Assembly: GCF_026008515.1 (NCBI RefSeq)
Contig: NZ_BQYM01000003.1
Span: forward strand, 62,001 to 126,000
Reading direction: 5' to 3'
Length of the DNA: 64,000 nucleotides
DNA from: Hoyosella levis
GTDB lineage: Bacteria; Actinomycetota; Actinomycetes; Mycobacteriales; Mycobacteriaceae
Shown here one piece after another: positions 12,142 to 20,930 of this stretch (position 1 is the first letter of the stretch; the number at the start of each line of letters is the position of its first letter). The position numbers and the translations under genes were made by a program. The notes beneath the pieces are model-generated. The model saw only the letters and a program-made list of their open reading frames with translations. It had not been told where the DNA came from and searched no databases.

Positions 12142-13696
12142 GGACGGGAACCTCCAGGTCGTCGGCGACGATCGCGCCGTGCGCGTAGCGGATCGTGGTG
12201 CTCCGCGCTGCCGCCGGATCGCTGCGGGGATGGTCGGATCGGGTGTGGCAGCCGCGGGTCTCGCGCCGGTGCAGGGCCGCGTGGACGATCGCGCGAGCCA
12301 CCAGCGCGGGCCCGGATGTGGCGTCGTCAAGCTTGCTAGCGAGTGGCTCCAGGCCGTCCTCGTCGCGCACGACACCGGCGTGCCTGCTCATGAGGCCCTG
12401 GATGGCGGCGAGCGGGATGGCGCCGGGCTCGAGCGCAGGCCCGTCACAGCTGGAGCGCTCGAAGCTGGCCCGGTCTCGCGGCAGATCGTCCGCGGAGATC
12501 GCCTGTGCCGTCCGGTCCCCCATCACCGCGGCCTCGAGGAGGCTGTTGGAGGCGAGCCGGTTCGCGCCGTGCAGCCCCGTGCGCGCTACCTCACCGACGG
12601 CGTAGAGACCCGGCACGGTCGTGCGTCCCCACGTATCGGTGCTGATTCCGCCGCAGTGGTAGTGCGCGCCGGGCGCCACGGGGATGAGATCGTGCGCGGG
12701 CTCGATTCCTTCCGCCCGGCACAGCCGGTTGATCGTCGGGAACCGCTTCGCGAAGGCCGGGACATGGCGGGCATCGAGGTACACGTGCTTGGTGCCGGTG
12801 CGTGCCATGCGGTCGGCGATAGCGCGGGCGACGATGTCGCGAGGAGCGAGGTCTCCCCCGTCGACCGGGGAGGTGACGCGCTGGCCGTCGTGGTCCAGCA
12901 GGATCGCGCCCTCGCCCCGCACGGCTTCGCTGATCAACGGACGGGTGCCGCTCGCGCCAGGAAGGTAGAGCATGGTGGGGTGGAACTGCACGAACTCCAT
13001 GTCCGCCACTGCCGCCCCGGCCCGCAGCGCCAGGTCGATCCCGTCGCCGCGCGCGCCAGCAGGATTGGTGGTCACCTCGTACAGCTGGCCTAGCCCGCCC
13101 GTGGCCAGCACGACGGCCGGGGCGTGGATGATCCCGGTGGCGCCGGCCTCGTCGAGGGCCCTTGCACCGTGCACGGCACCGGCCTGCACGGCCAGGTCGG
13201 TGATGGTGGAGCCGCCGAGCACGACGATGCCCGGATGCTCATGCTGCGCCGCGCGACCGAGCGCATGCTGGATCTCGGCACCCGTTGCATCGCCCCCGGC
13301 ATGGATGATGCGCGGGCGGGAATGGCCGCCTTCCGTGGTCCGCCGGAGCGTGCCGTGCTCATCGCGATCGAACCGCGCACCGCGCTGGATGAGGGTCGCG
13401 ATCGCCGCCGCGCCCTGGGCGACCACTAGCTGGGCGGCATGTGGCTCGACCAGGCCCGCCCCGGCCGCGATCGTGTCCGCGACGTGCAGCGCTGGGCTGT
13501 CGAGGGGATCGTCGCCATCGACTACCGCGACGCCCCCCTGGGCGAGGGCCGTGGCGGTCCTGGTCGTCGACGTCGCGATGACCATCACGCGCAGTCCCCG
13601 CGCGCGCGCCGCGAGTGCCGTGGTGAGCCCGGCGATCCCCGCGCCCACCACGAGGACGTCCGCCGCGCATTCCCACTCCCGCGCGGGGTTGCTCAC
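12134..13696 (-). CDS. nadB: L-aspartate oxidase
   Basis: A 520-aa FAD enzyme that oxidises aspartate to iminoaspartate for quinolinate synthesis. The dinucleotide fold [10 protein letters not shown] is at about residues 18-27. [11 protein letters not shown] and [18 protein letters not shown] (substrate loop) identify it as the NadB branch rather than fumarate reductase. The C-terminal domain has the Arg-containing SRPR/RETRG segments. The GTG start overlaps the nadA stop by 4 bp. Confidence 0.96.
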   Translation of the reverse strand: MSNPAREWECAADVLVVGAGIAGLTTALAARARGLRVMVIATSTTRTATALAQGGVAVVDGDDPLDSPALHVADTIAAGAGLVEPHAAQLVVAQGAAAIATLIQRGARFDRDEHGTLRRTTEGGHSRPRIIHAGGDATGAEIQHALGRAAQHEHPGIVVLGGSTITDLAVQAGAVHGARALDEAGATGIIHAPAVVLATGGLGQLYEVTTNPAGARGDGIDLALRAGAAVADMEFVQFHPTMLYLPGASGTRPLISEAVRGEGAILLDHDGQRVTSPVDGGDLAPRDIVARAIADRMARTGTKHVYLDARHVPAFAKRFPTINRLCRAEGIEPAHDLIPVAPGAHYHCGGISTDTWGRTTVPGLYAVGEVARTGLHGANRLASNSLLEAAVMGDRTAQAISADDLPRDRASFERSSCDGPALEPGAIPLAAIQGLMSRHAGVVRDEDGLEPLASKLDDATSGPALVARAIVHAALHRRETRGCHTRSDHPRSDPAAARSTTIRYAHGAIVADDLEVPVHA

Positions 13697-14754
13697 TCGC
13701 CGCCGCCAGGGTTGCCGATCTCGATCATCCGCTGCACCGACTTGCGCCCGGCTGCCGCGACGTCAGGGTCGACGTGCACCTCGTCGGCGCCCTCGACGAG
13801 GCTGCGCAGCAGCGCGGCTGGCGTGATCATTTTCATGTACTTGCACGAGGCGCGATCATTGACGGCGCGGAAGTCGACATCGGGCGCGGCCCGGCGCAGC
13901 TGGTGGAGCATGCCCACCTCGGTGGCGACGAGCACCTCGCTCTTGCCTGTCGTGCGAGCAGCGTCGAGCATGCCTCCGGTGGAGAGGATCTTCACGCGAT
14001 CCGACGGGACAGCCCCCTCGCCGGCGAGGTATAGCGCCGAGGTGGCGCAGCCGCACTCCGGGTGGACGTACAGGTCCGCGTCGGGGTGGCTGCGCGCCTG
14101 CTCGGCGAGCTCGTCGCCGTTGATCCCGGCATGGACGTGGCACTCCCCCGCCCAGATGTGCATGTTCTCGCGGCCGGTGACGCGCTTGACGTGCGCACCG
14201 AGGAACTGGTCGGGCAGGAAGAGCACCTCGGTGCCCGGGTCGATCGAGTTGACGACGTCCACCGCGTTCGACGAGGTGCAGCAGATGTCGGTGAGCGCCT
14301 TCACTTCCGCGGTGGTGTTGACGTAGGACACGACCATCGCGCCGGGGTGGTCGGCCTTCCATTCGCGCAGCTCATCGGCGGTGATGGAGTCGGCGAGGGA
14401 GCAGCCTGCGCGCTGGTCCGGGATAAGGACGGTCTTCTCCGGGGAGAGGATCTTCGCGGTCTCCGCCATGAAGTGCACGCCACAGAAGACGATCGTGCCC
14501 TCGCTGGCCTCGGCGGCGAGGCGCGAGAGGGCGAGGGAATCACCGACGTGGTCGGCGACGTCCTGGATCTCGGGCAACTGGTAGTTGTGCGCGAGAATGG
14601 TGGCGTTGCGCTCGCGCGCGAGGCGCCGGACCTCCTGCGCCCATTCCGGGGTGGCGGCCACTCCGCCGTATCCGGTGGGACCGTCGGTGAGCTGGCCGAG
14701 CAGCCGCACCGTGGTGTCGGTCAGGTACAGCGGCGTTGTCACTGAGGTCGTCAT
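13693..14754 (-). CDS. nadA: Quinolinate synthase
   Basis: A 353-aa [4Fe-4S] enzyme condensing iminoaspartate and DHAP to quinolinate. The three cluster cysteines are C118 (AGCSLAD), C205 (GECHVH) and C304 (ASCKYMK). [18 protein letters not shown] is the N-terminal signature. The ATG at 14754 is preferred over a GTG five codons earlier because GAGGAGA lies 6-12 nt before it. It is divergent from the NrtR-type gene and its 5' region contains that regulator's palindrome. Confidence 0.96.
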   Translation of the reverse strand: MTTSVTTPLYLTDTTVRLLGQLTDGPTGYGGVAATPEWAQEVRRLARERNATILAHNYQLPEIQDVADHVGDSLALSRLAAEASEGTIVFCGVHFMAETAKILSPEKTVLIPDQRAGCSLADSITADELREWKADHPGAMVVSYVNTTAEVKALTDICCTSSNAVDVVNSIDPGTEVLFLPDQFLGAHVKRVTGRENMHIWAGECHVHAGINGDELAEQARSHPDADLYVHPECGCATSALYLAGEGAVPSDRVKILSTGGMLDAARTTGKSEVLVATEVGMLHQLRRAAPDVDFRAVNDRASCKYMKMITPAALLRSLVEGADEVHVDPDVAAAGRKSVQRMIEIGNPGGGE

Positions 14755-14838
14755 GGCCGGTCTCCTCACGATCTGGTGTTTCCGGGGCCGATGCCCGGAG
14801 CCTTGCGCGGGAACGGCGTGGTCCGCCCCCTCGCATCA

Positions 14839-14861
14839 GTTTTCGACTTACAATCGAAAAC
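14839..14861. promoter_or_regulatory. Palindromic operator in the nadA-nrtR intergenic region
   Basis: A perfect 8-bp inverted repeat GTTTTCGA/TCGAAAAC with a 7-nt spacer. It covers the -10 element of the rightward gene and lies about 85 bp upstream of nadA. NrtR proteins are known to bind palindromes in NAD-gene promoters, so this is the likely site of autoregulation and nadA-nadB-nadC repression. Binding itself is inferred. Confidence 0.75.
14849..14854 (+). promoter_or_regulatory. -10 element TACAAT of a leaderless nrtR promoter
   Basis: TACAAT lies inside the operator and ends 7 nt before the GTG at 14862, so transcription should start at or next to the start codon. No ribosome binding site precedes the GTG, which agrees with a leaderless mRNA. 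Confidence 0.55.
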
Positions 14862-15578
14862 GTGAATGTCAATACTATCACCGCGCACGAAGTACTGGTA
14901 GCCGTGTTCCAGGTGCGCCCCGGCCCCGGGCACCCGGAGGGGAGTCCCCGCGCCACCCCCGAGCTATGCGTCCTGCTCTGGCAGCGGGCGCTCCCCCCGA
15001 TGCCCGGCACGTGGTCGCTGCCCGGTGGGAGGCTCCGGGACGACGAGGATCTTCCCACGTCTGCCCGCCGCCAGCTCGCCGAGAAGGTCGACGTCCGCGA
15101 GCTCGCCCACCTCGAGCAGCTCTCGGTGTTCAGCGATCCGAGCCGCGTCCCCGGTCGACGGGTTATCGCCTCGACGTTCCTCGGGCTCATCCCCTGCCAG
15201 GCCGAGCCGGAGCTGCCCGCCGACACGACTTGGCATCCGGTCGCGCGGCTGCCCGGCATGGCGTTCGACCACCGGATCGTGGTGGACCACGCGCGCAGCA
15301 GGCTCGCCGCGAAGCTGTCCTACACCAATATCGGCTTCGCCCTCGCGCCCGGAGAGTTCACCGTCTCCACGCTCAGGACCATCTACAGCGCGGCCCTCGG
15401 CTACCCCGTCGATGCGACCAACCTGCAGCGCGTTCTCGGTCGGCGCGGCGTGATCACACCCACCGGAACCACGGCACCGTCCGGCCGCACGGGCGGGCGG
15501 CCCGCGGCCCTCTACCGCTACACCGACACCGACTACCGGGTCACCGACGAGTTCGCGGCGCTGCGCCCGCCCACCTAG
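14862..15578 (+). CDS. nrtR: NrtR-type Nudix-related transcriptional regulator of NAD synthesis
   Basis: A 238-aa protein with an N-terminal Nudix fold (about residues 8-140) and a C-terminal winged-helix-like domain (about 150-235). The Nudix box keeps the first Gly and Glu (G56, E62) but reads RQLAEKVDV where hydrolases have REUXEEXGU: Q71 and K75 replace catalytic glutamates. That loss of catalysis is typical of NrtR regulators, which sense ADP-ribose or related NAD intermediates. It is divergent from nadA with a palindrome between them. The GTG start was chosen from the -10 position and from the first conserved residues. Confidence 0.85.
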   Translation: MNVNTITAHEVLVAVFQVRPGPGHPEGSPRATPELCVLLWQRALPPMPGTWSLPGGRLRDDEDLPTSARRQLAEKVDVRELAHLEQLSVFSDPSRVPGRRVIASTFLGLIPCQAEPELPADTTWHPVARLPGMAFDHRIVVDHARSRLAAKLSYTNIGFALAPGEFTVSTLRTIYSAALGYPVDATNLQRVLGRRGVITPTGTTAPSGRTGGRPAALYRYTDTDYRVTDEFAALRPPT

Positions 15579-15691
15579 TCGTCCGCTGCGAAACCGCGCG
15601 CTATCGCGCTTCCGTAGAGTGGGAGGATCGCCACAGGATGCCGCGCGGAAGCCATGCGCCGGCACCGACGTCCAGTCGATCACAAGGACCG

Positions 15692-16324
15692 ATGATGAAC
15701 GAGTTCACTGGTTTCCCTGTTGCCGCGCTGAACTTCTACGAGGACCTCGAGGCGGACAACTCGAAACAGTTCTGGACGTCGAACAAGCACATCTACGACG
15801 ACGCCGTGAAAGGCCCGATGGTCGCGATGCTCAGCCGCCTCGAGGCAGAGTTCGGCCCGGCGAAGCTCTTCCGGCCGAACCGGGACGTGCGGTTCTCCAA
15901 GGACAAGGCCCCTTACAAGACCCACCAGGGCGCGTACGTCGGTTCGGGCCAGAACTCCGGATGGTACGTCCAGATCGATGCGGCGGGAATCTTCATCGGC
16001 GCTGGATTCTACGGCGGATCGGCCACCGAGATCACCGCGTACCGGCAGGCCGTCGACGACGACACGACGGGACCGGAGCTCGAGGCGATCGTCGCCAGCT
16101 TGCGCGCGGACTACGAGGTGGGCGGGGAACAGCTGAAGACGCAGCCGCGCGGCTTCGCCCCGGACCACCCACGGATCACCCTGCTACGGCACAAATCGAT
16201 CACCGTCGGCCAGAAGCATGTCTCCCCGGACTGGCTCAGCACGCCGGAAGCGCTCGACCGCGTCCGCGCCACGTGGCGGGAACTACGGCCGTTCGTCGAG
16301 TGGCTAGCCCGCAACATCGCCTAG
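15692..16324 (+). CDS. DUF2461 (TIGR02453) family protein
   Basis: A 210-aa protein with the family features FYEDLEADNSKQFW near the N terminus, FRPNRDVRFSKDKAPYKTH and a C-terminal WRELRPFVEWL. Function of the family is unknown. The first of two adjacent ATG codons has an AGGA site 6-8 nt upstream. It is separated by 113 bp from nrtR and is convergent with the next gene (20-bp gap). Confidence 0.88.
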   Translation: MMNEFTGFPVAALNFYEDLEADNSKQFWTSNKHIYDDAVKGPMVAMLSRLEAEFGPAKLFRPNRDVRFSKDKAPYKTHQGAYVGSGQNSGWYVQIDAAGIFIGAGFYGGSATEITAYRQAVDDDTTGPELEAIVASLRADYEVGGEQLKTQPRGFAPDHPRITLLRHKSITVGQKHVSPDWLSTPEALDRVRATWRELRPFVEWLARNIA

Positions 16325-16344
16325 GGCAGTTGAGGGCGCGCTGC

Positions 16345-16848
16345 TCACGCGTCAGCGAGATCCCGCCGACGCTGCGATCGCGCCTCCACTCCAAGGCCGG
16401 GATCATCGCTCATTCCCGCAGCAACAAAGTAGACGAACACCGCGACCAGGGGCTGGATGAGCAGGGCCTGCCACAGCCCCATCTCCGGAGGCACCGATAC
16501 CAGCGTGAGATCCCCCACGGCCTCAGCATCCTCGCTCCGCATTCCCGCGAGCAGCGTGCCCACGCTCGCGGTGATCCATGCACCGAGGCCCGCCGTCGCC
16601 GCCAGCATCACAACTCCGAGCGGCCCGCGCGCAGCAACCACCAGCCACGCCCCGATGCCCAGCACGATCCCCGCGATCACGGTGATGCCAGCGAAGTACA
16701 TCACGGCGTCGAAAACAGCAGTGCTCTCGCCCGGAAGGGTCGCCGTGCCCTCCTCAGCGATGAGCGTCGGCACCGACGGGGCCACCACGGCCCACGCGGC
16801 GGCCGCGCCGAGACCAAGGATCACGCCGAGGAGAAGGATTCGCGCCAC
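16345..16848 (-). CDS. Four-TM membrane protein of unknown function
   Basis: A 167-aa protein with membrane segments at about residues 3-23, 47-68, 73-96 and 125-146 and a basic C-terminal tail. It resembles small actinobacterial membrane families such as DUF2567, but I cannot confirm that. GTG start, 37 bp downstream of the CitE-like gene on the same strand. Confidence 0.65.
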   Translation of the reverse strand: MARILLLGVILGLGAAAAWAVVAPSVPTLIAEEGTATLPGESTAVFDAVMYFAGITVIAGIVLGIGAWLVVAARGPLGVVMLAATAGLGAWITASVGTLLAGMRSEDAEAVGDLTLVSVPPEMGLWQALLIQPLVAVFVYFVAAGMSDDPGLGVEARSQRRRDLADA

Positions 16849-16885
16849 GGCCCCACGGTACGCGAGCCAACGAGGGATCCGCGCG

Positions 16886-17836
16886 CTAGGAACGGCCCTG
16901 CTCCTCCGGCGCAGCGCGGGAAACCACCGACCGGGCCACGATGGAGCGAGCGAGCGCGCGGCCCGCCTCATCGACCATCTCGCCGTCCAGCATGATCGCG
17001 CCCCGCGCCCCGCCCGCTCGCGAAGTGGCCTCCTCGTACGCGCCAAGCAGGCGCTTCGCCCGCTCGAGCTCTCCCGGGGAAGGCGTGAACGCGGCGTTGC
17101 CCCGCTCGATCTGCGAGGGATGGATCACCCACTTGCCGTCATAGCCCAGTGCCGCCGTCCGCCGCGCCGCCCGCTCGAAAGCATCGGGATCGCCAATATC
17201 GACGAATGGCCCGTCGATGGCCTGCACGCCATGGGCCCGCGCCGCGACCAGGATGCTCATCAACGCGTGATGATAGGCATCGCCAGGCTCGTAGCCCGGC
17301 GGCTGGTCACCGACGCGCAGTGTCCGGATCCCCAGGCTTGCCATCATGTCGGCAGGCCCGAGGACCAGAGAGACCAGGCGCGGGCTCGCCGCAGCGATCT
17401 CGTCGATCCGCCGCAGCGCGACCGCCGACTCGATCTGCGCCTCGATGCCGATGCCCCCGACCGGCAGCCCGTGGAGCGCCTCGAGCTGATCGAGCAGCAG
17501 GGATAGCGCATGAACGTGACCAGGGTGATCCGCCTTGGGCAGCACGATCGCGTCGATCTCCCCGCCCGCTCCCGCCACGATGTCGATGACATCCCGGTGC
17601 GTCCATGGCGTGCTCCACGCGTTGACCCGCACCGTCCGCACCCGGTCGCCCCAGCCCCCCGCCACGAGCGCCTCGACCACCCGCTGGCGCGCAGCGTCCT
17701 TCGCCGCCGCCGCGACAGCATCCTCGAGGTCGAGCAGGACCGCATCGCACGACAGTCCCCGCGCCTTGTCGATCATCCGCGGATTACTACCTGGAACTGC
17801 AAGAATGGTGCGCCGGGCGGATCTTTCCATGGTCAT
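16886..17836 (-). CDS. CitE-like HpcH/HpaI aldolase family CoA-ester lyase
   Basis: A 316-aa TIM-barrel protein of the CitE/malyl-CoA lyase group, which cleaves or hydrolyses acyl-CoA esters such as citramalyl-CoA or malyl-CoA. Motifs: VPGSNPRMIDKA, CDAVLLDLEDAV, IVLPKADH, GIEAQIES (metal-binding Glu), LGPADMMASLG and KWVIHPSQI. No citD or citF partner is nearby, so it is the stand-alone type. It starts at an ATG preceded by GGAGG. Exact substrate unknown. Confidence 0.85.
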   Translation of the reverse strand: MTMERSARRTILAVPGSNPRMIDKARGLSCDAVLLDLEDAVAAAAKDAARQRVVEALVAGGWGDRVRTVRVNAWSTPWTHRDVIDIVAGAGGEIDAIVLPKADHPGHVHALSLLLDQLEALHGLPVGGIGIEAQIESAVALRRIDEIAAASPRLVSLVLGPADMMASLGIRTLRVGDQPPGYEPGDAYHHALMSILVAARAHGVQAIDGPFVDIGDPDAFERAARRTAALGYDGKWVIHPSQIERGNAAFTPSPGELERAKRLLGAYEEATSRAGGARGAIMLDGEMVDEAGRALARSIVARSVVSRAAPEEQGRS

Positions 17837-17983
17837 CGCACGCCTCCTTGGCGGTACATCCCCACCAACGTTTCCTGAGAGTTTTCGCGCCTCTGCCCCA
17901 ATACCACCCATTCGGTACGCGAGAGGTTGCAACAAGACTGTAAAGTAAGTCACGTTTTGACGACGAAGGTGAGGAACCAGCCA

Positions 17984-19297
17984 GTGCCGAAGCTTCCCCG
18001 CACCCGGTCACGGTCGACCCAGCCGGGCCACAACCCCACCAGCATTCTCGCGCTGGCCGCCCTGCTCCCCGTGGGATTGTTCGGCATCGCCGCAGGCTCC
18101 GACCGCGAGCATGCCGATACGGTCGCCCAGCAGGCTCAGGCCACCGCGATCGCGGATGTCGCGATCCGCCATGCGGCGACCTCGACGAACGAGGCCGCGG
18201 TCGTGGGCATCGCTACCCCCGAGCTGCGTACGCCGGCGCCGTTGCGCAGCGCACGCTCCATCGCGGTCGATGATGCTGCCCGCGCGGCCGGGCTCGATCC
18301 CGACGAGGCACTCGCCCAGCTGGACCACGCGGTCGGATCGGCACTCGAGAACGTCGCGGTCAACCTCGGCGCGTTCTCGGTTCCCGCGGTGATGGTCGAC
18401 GCCTACAAGCGCGCTGCGGCGAGCATGGTGGAGGCGCGCCCCGGCTGCGGGATCTCCTGGACGCTTCTCGGCGGCATCGGCCGGGTCGAGTCCGGCCACG
18501 CCAGCAACGGCGCCGTCGACATCAATGGGCGAACACTCCGCCCGATCCTCGGTCCACGGCTTGACGGCAGCACGCCGAACACCGCCACCATCCGCGATAC
18601 CGATGGAGGCCAGGTCGACGGCGACGACCAGTTCGACCGGGCTGTCGGAGCGATGCAGTTCATCCCCAGCACCTGGGCCATGTATACCTCCGATGGCAAC
18701 GGTGACGGCAAGTCCGATCCGCACAACGTCTACGATGCGACCTTCGCCGCGGCGAAGTACCTGTGTGATGCCGGCGGCGACCTCACCGTCCCGGCGAACC
18801 AGGAGCGGGCGATCCTGCGGTACAACCAGTCCCGCAGCTACCTGCACAATGTGCGCAACTGGGCCACCGCTTACGCCACCGGCGTACTGCCGACGCCGAC
18901 CGACCTTCCCCCGGCCGGCATCCTGCCCTGGGAGCTTCCCGCCCCCGGCACGCCCGGCAGCGGAACTGCTGAATCCGCGCGCACCCTCGCCTCCGAGCTC
19001 CTCGCCCAGCGCGAGGGTGATGAGCTCGAGATCGATGCGGCCGAGGAAGATGCCGAGCCCGAGGCACCCCGCACGCCGCTCGACGATCTCGCCGAGCTGC
19101 TGCCACCGCCTCCGACCCTGCCCTGCGTGATCTTCTGCCCGCCGCCCGGGGAACAGGCCCCTGCTCCCGCGCCTGCTCCTGCTCCTGCTCCTGCTCCGGA
19201 GCAGCAAGCACCAGCGCAGCAGCAACCGGCCCCGGCTCCGGCCGGGCCTCCGCCGATCGTCATCCCCGGCGTGGGCGAGATCCAGCTGCCCTTCTGA
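17984..19297 (+). CDS. Secreted lytic transglycosylase (SLT_2/MltB-like)
   Basis: A 437-aa cell-wall enzyme that cuts glycan strands of peptidoglycan. An N-terminal membrane anchor or signal (about residues 20-38) is followed by an Ala-rich linker. The catalytic domain (about 140-310) contains GGIGRVESGH with the catalytic Glu, GAMQFIPSTW and ILRYNQSRSYLHNV. The C-terminal region is acidic, then Pro-Ala rich (an APAPAPA tract) and ends in IVIPGVGEIQLPF. The GTG start has a GAGGAA site 8 nt upstream. It lies next to mrp, as in M. tuberculosis. Confidence 0.88.
   Translation: MPKLPRTRSRSTQPGHNPTSILALAALLPVGLFGIAAGSDREHADTVAQQAQATAIADVAIRHAATSTNEAAVVGIATPELRTPAPLRSARSIAVDDAARAAGLDPDEALAQLDHAVGSALENVAVNLGAFSVPAVMVDAYKRAAASMVEARPGCGISWTLLGGIGRVESGHASNGAVDINGRTLRPILGPRLDGSTPNTATIRDTDGGQVDGDDQFDRAVGAMQFIPSTWAMYTSDGNGDGKSDPHNVYDATFAAAKYLCDAGGDLTVPANQERAILRYNQSRSYLHNVRNWATAYATGVLPTPTDLPPAGILPWELPAPGTPGSGTAESARTLASELLAQREGDELEIDAAEEDAEPEAPRTPLDDLAELLPPPPTLPCVIFCPPPGEQAPAPAPAPAPAPAPEQQAPAQQQPAPAPAGPPPIVIPGVGEIQLPF
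19150..19199. repeat. Low-complexity Pro-Ala coding repeat
   Basis: Within the lytic transglycosylase gene a run of GCTCCT-type hexamers encodes an alternating Pro-Ala tract, followed by a Gln-rich stretch. Such tracts are flexible wall-spanning linkers and are prone to copy-number change. Confidence 0.6.
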
Positions 19298-19303
19298 TCC
19301 CAG

Positions 19304-19344
19304 CCCTCCCGCTGTCCTGGCAAAGTGGCACGACAGCGGGAGGG
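19304..19344 (+). terminator. Strong hairpin terminator after the lytic transglycosylase gene
   Basis: Perfect 13-bp stem CCCTCCCGCTGTC/GACAGCGGGAGGG with a 15-nt loop, starting 7 bp after the stop codon. It is followed by only a short ATTT run, as is common in high-GC actinobacteria. Confidence 0.85.
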
Positions 19345-19346
19345 AT

Positions 19347-19377
19347 TTGGTGCCCGGCTCATTACAGGGCCTATGAT
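19347..19377 (+). promoter_or_regulatory. Promoter of mrp, leaderless type
   Basis: TATGAT (19372-19377) lies 8 nt before the ATG at 19386 and 5 nt before a GTG at 19383. A TTGGTG at 19347-19352 could be the -35 with a long 19-nt spacer. No ribosome site is visible before the start, so the mRNA is probably leaderless. Confidence 0.45.
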
Positions 19378-19385
19378 CGTCAGTG

Positions 19386-20525
19386 ATGTCCGCACCAAGT
19401 GAGTCCGCCATCCGGTCCGCGCTCGCGCGCGTCCAGGATCCAGAGATACGCAAGCCCATCACCGAGCTTGGCATGGTGAAGAGCATCGACATCGCCGACA
19501 ATGGCGACGTCGATGTCGCCATCTACCTAACGGTGTCGGGGTGCCCGATGCGCACCGAGATCCATGATCGGGTGCAGGCCGCGGCGGCCGACGTGCCCGG
19601 CGCGGGCGCTGTCACCGTAACCCTCGATGTCATGAACGACGAACAGCGCACCGAGCTCCGCACGAAGCTTCGCGGCGACTCGAACGAGCCTGTCATCCCG
19701 TTCGCGCAGCCAGGCTCGCTCACGCGCGTCTTCGCGGTGGCCTCCGGCAAGGGCGGCGTTGGCAAGTCCAGCGTGACCGTGAACCTCGCGGCCTCGCTCG
19801 CCGCGCGCGGGCTCTCGGTCGGCGTGCTCGACGCCGACATCTACGGCCATTCGATCCCCCGCATGCTCGGCACCGATGCCAAGCCCACGCAGGTGGACCG
19901 GATGATCCTGCCACCGATCTCGCATGAGGTGAAGCTGATCTCGATCGCGCAGTTCACCACGGGCAATGTTCCCGTGGTGTGGCGCGGACCCATGCTGCAC
20001 CGCGCGCTGCAGCAGTTCCTCGCGGACGTCTTCTGGGGCGATCTCGACATCCTGCTGCTCGATCTGCCACCCGGCACGGGCGATATCGCCATCTCGGTCG
20101 CGCAATTGATCCCCACCGCGGAGATCCTCGTGGTCACCACGCCGCAGCAGGCAGCGGCCGAGGTCGCTGAGCGTGCCGGGGCGATCGCCCTTCAGACCCG
20201 GCAGCGAGTCGCCGGGGTCATCGAGAACATGTCCTGGCTCGAGCTGCCCGATGGCACCCGCATGGACATCTTCGGCGAGGGCGGTGGCGCGATCGTCGCG
20301 GATCGCCTCACCAAGTCGATCGGCGCGACGGTGCCCCTGCTTGGCCAGGTGCCGCTAGACCCGACCGTGCGCGAGGGCGGCGACTCGGGCATGCCGATCG
20401 TCCTGTCGAAGCCGGACTCTGCCGCGGCGCAGGCGCTATCCGCGATCGCGGACAAGCTCGCGGTTCGGCAGCGTGGACTGGCGGGAATGTCGCTGGGCAT
20501 CGACACCACGCGGCACATGCGCTAG
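19386..20525 (+). CDS. mrp: Mrp/NBP35-type iron-sulfur cluster carrier ATPase
   Basis: A 379-aa P-loop ATPase of the Mrp/ApbC family involved in Fe-S cluster transfer. An N-terminal MIP18/DUF59 domain (about residues 5-85, with SGCPMRTEI) is followed by the nucleotide-binding domain with the deviant Walker A SGKGGVGKSS (about 120-129), DADIYGHSIP and LLLDLPPGTGD. I saw no C-terminal CXXC in this copy. An immediately preceding GTG could also serve as start. Same neighbourhood as in mycobacteria. Confidence 0.93.
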   Translation: MSAPSESAIRSALARVQDPEIRKPITELGMVKSIDIADNGDVDVAIYLTVSGCPMRTEIHDRVQAAAADVPGAGAVTVTLDVMNDEQRTELRTKLRGDSNEPVIPFAQPGSLTRVFAVASGKGGVGKSSVTVNLAASLAARGLSVGVLDADIYGHSIPRMLGTDAKPTQVDRMILPPISHEVKLISIAQFTTGNVPVVWRGPMLHRALQQFLADVFWGDLDILLLDLPPGTGDIAISVAQLIPTAEILVVTTPQQAAAEVAERAGAIALQTRQRVAGVIENMSWLELPDGTRMDIFGEGGGAIVADRLTKSIGATVPLLGQVPLDPTVREGGDSGMPIVLSKPDSAAAQALSAIADKLAVRQRGLAGMSLGIDTTRHMR

Positions 20526-20575
20526 GACTTCCGGCCTGGCCGCCGACGGCAGCGGACGTATTGGGCGACCCAGCT

Positions 20576-20640
20576 GGCCGTCGGGCTGCGGGGCCGTCGG
20601 GCTGCCGGGCTGAGCCGACGTCGGGCTGCCGGGCCGTCGG
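20576..20640. repeat. Short GC-rich tandem repeat array
   Basis: Copies of GGCCGTCGGGCTGC at 20576-20589 and 20592-20605, a near copy ending at 20629 and a partial copy at 20632-20640. The array abuts the palindromic element. It lies in the convergent gap between mrp and the tatB block and encodes nothing recognisable. Confidence 0.65.
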
Positions 20641-20641
20641 T

Positions 20642-20712
20642 AAACGCGATAGAAGTTGCGGAAAACCCAGGTCAGCTTCTATCGCGTTTGACGGTTTCCG
20701 GTGCTTTTGCCG
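20642..20712 (+). repeat. Dispersed palindromic repeat, copy 1
   Basis: A 71-bp element made of a perfect 14-bp stem (20642-20655 with 20676-20689), a conserved loop around GCGGAAAACCCAGG and a conserved 3' tail ending GTGCTTTTGCCG. A second copy in opposite orientation lies at 25197-25267 with about 59 of 71 positions identical. It could act as a terminator, a REP-like element or a structured RNA. No transposase is present. Confidence 0.8.
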
Positions 20713-20784
20713 CTGCGCCCCGGTCGCCCGCCGCCACCCGGCTGTCCGGCAACCCGGTCGCCCGCTGCAACCTAGCCGGTCGGC

Positions 20785-20883
20785 CTAGTTGTTGACGAAG
20801 AAGGACACGACCGACAGGACCACCAGCAGCGAGACCAGGACCGCCCAAAGGATCGTGGTCCTATCTGGTCCACCGTCATTCAT
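20785..20883 (-). CDS. 32-aa single-TM micro-protein downstream of tatB
   Basis: A short gene coding 32 aa: a polar start (MNDGGPDRTT), one hydrophobic helix (about residues 11-29) and a VNN end. A very strong GAGGAGGAG ribosome site lies just upstream of the ATG. It is 47 bp after tatB on the same strand. I do not recognise a family. The strong ribosome site and clean single-helix layout make chance unlikely. Confidence 0.6.
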   Translation of the reverse strand: MNDGGPDRTTILWAVLVSLLVVLSVVSFFVNN

Positions 20884-20930
20884 CGTTCTCCTCCTCGGTA
20901 TCGGAACGCGCTACGAGCCATCTGGACGCG

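Noticed and set aside
15590-15625. CGCGCGCTATCGCGC motif after nrtR as a third copy of the dispersed repeat
   Set aside because: Only the short CTATCGCG core matches; stem partner, conserved loop and GTGCTTTTGCCG tail are missing.
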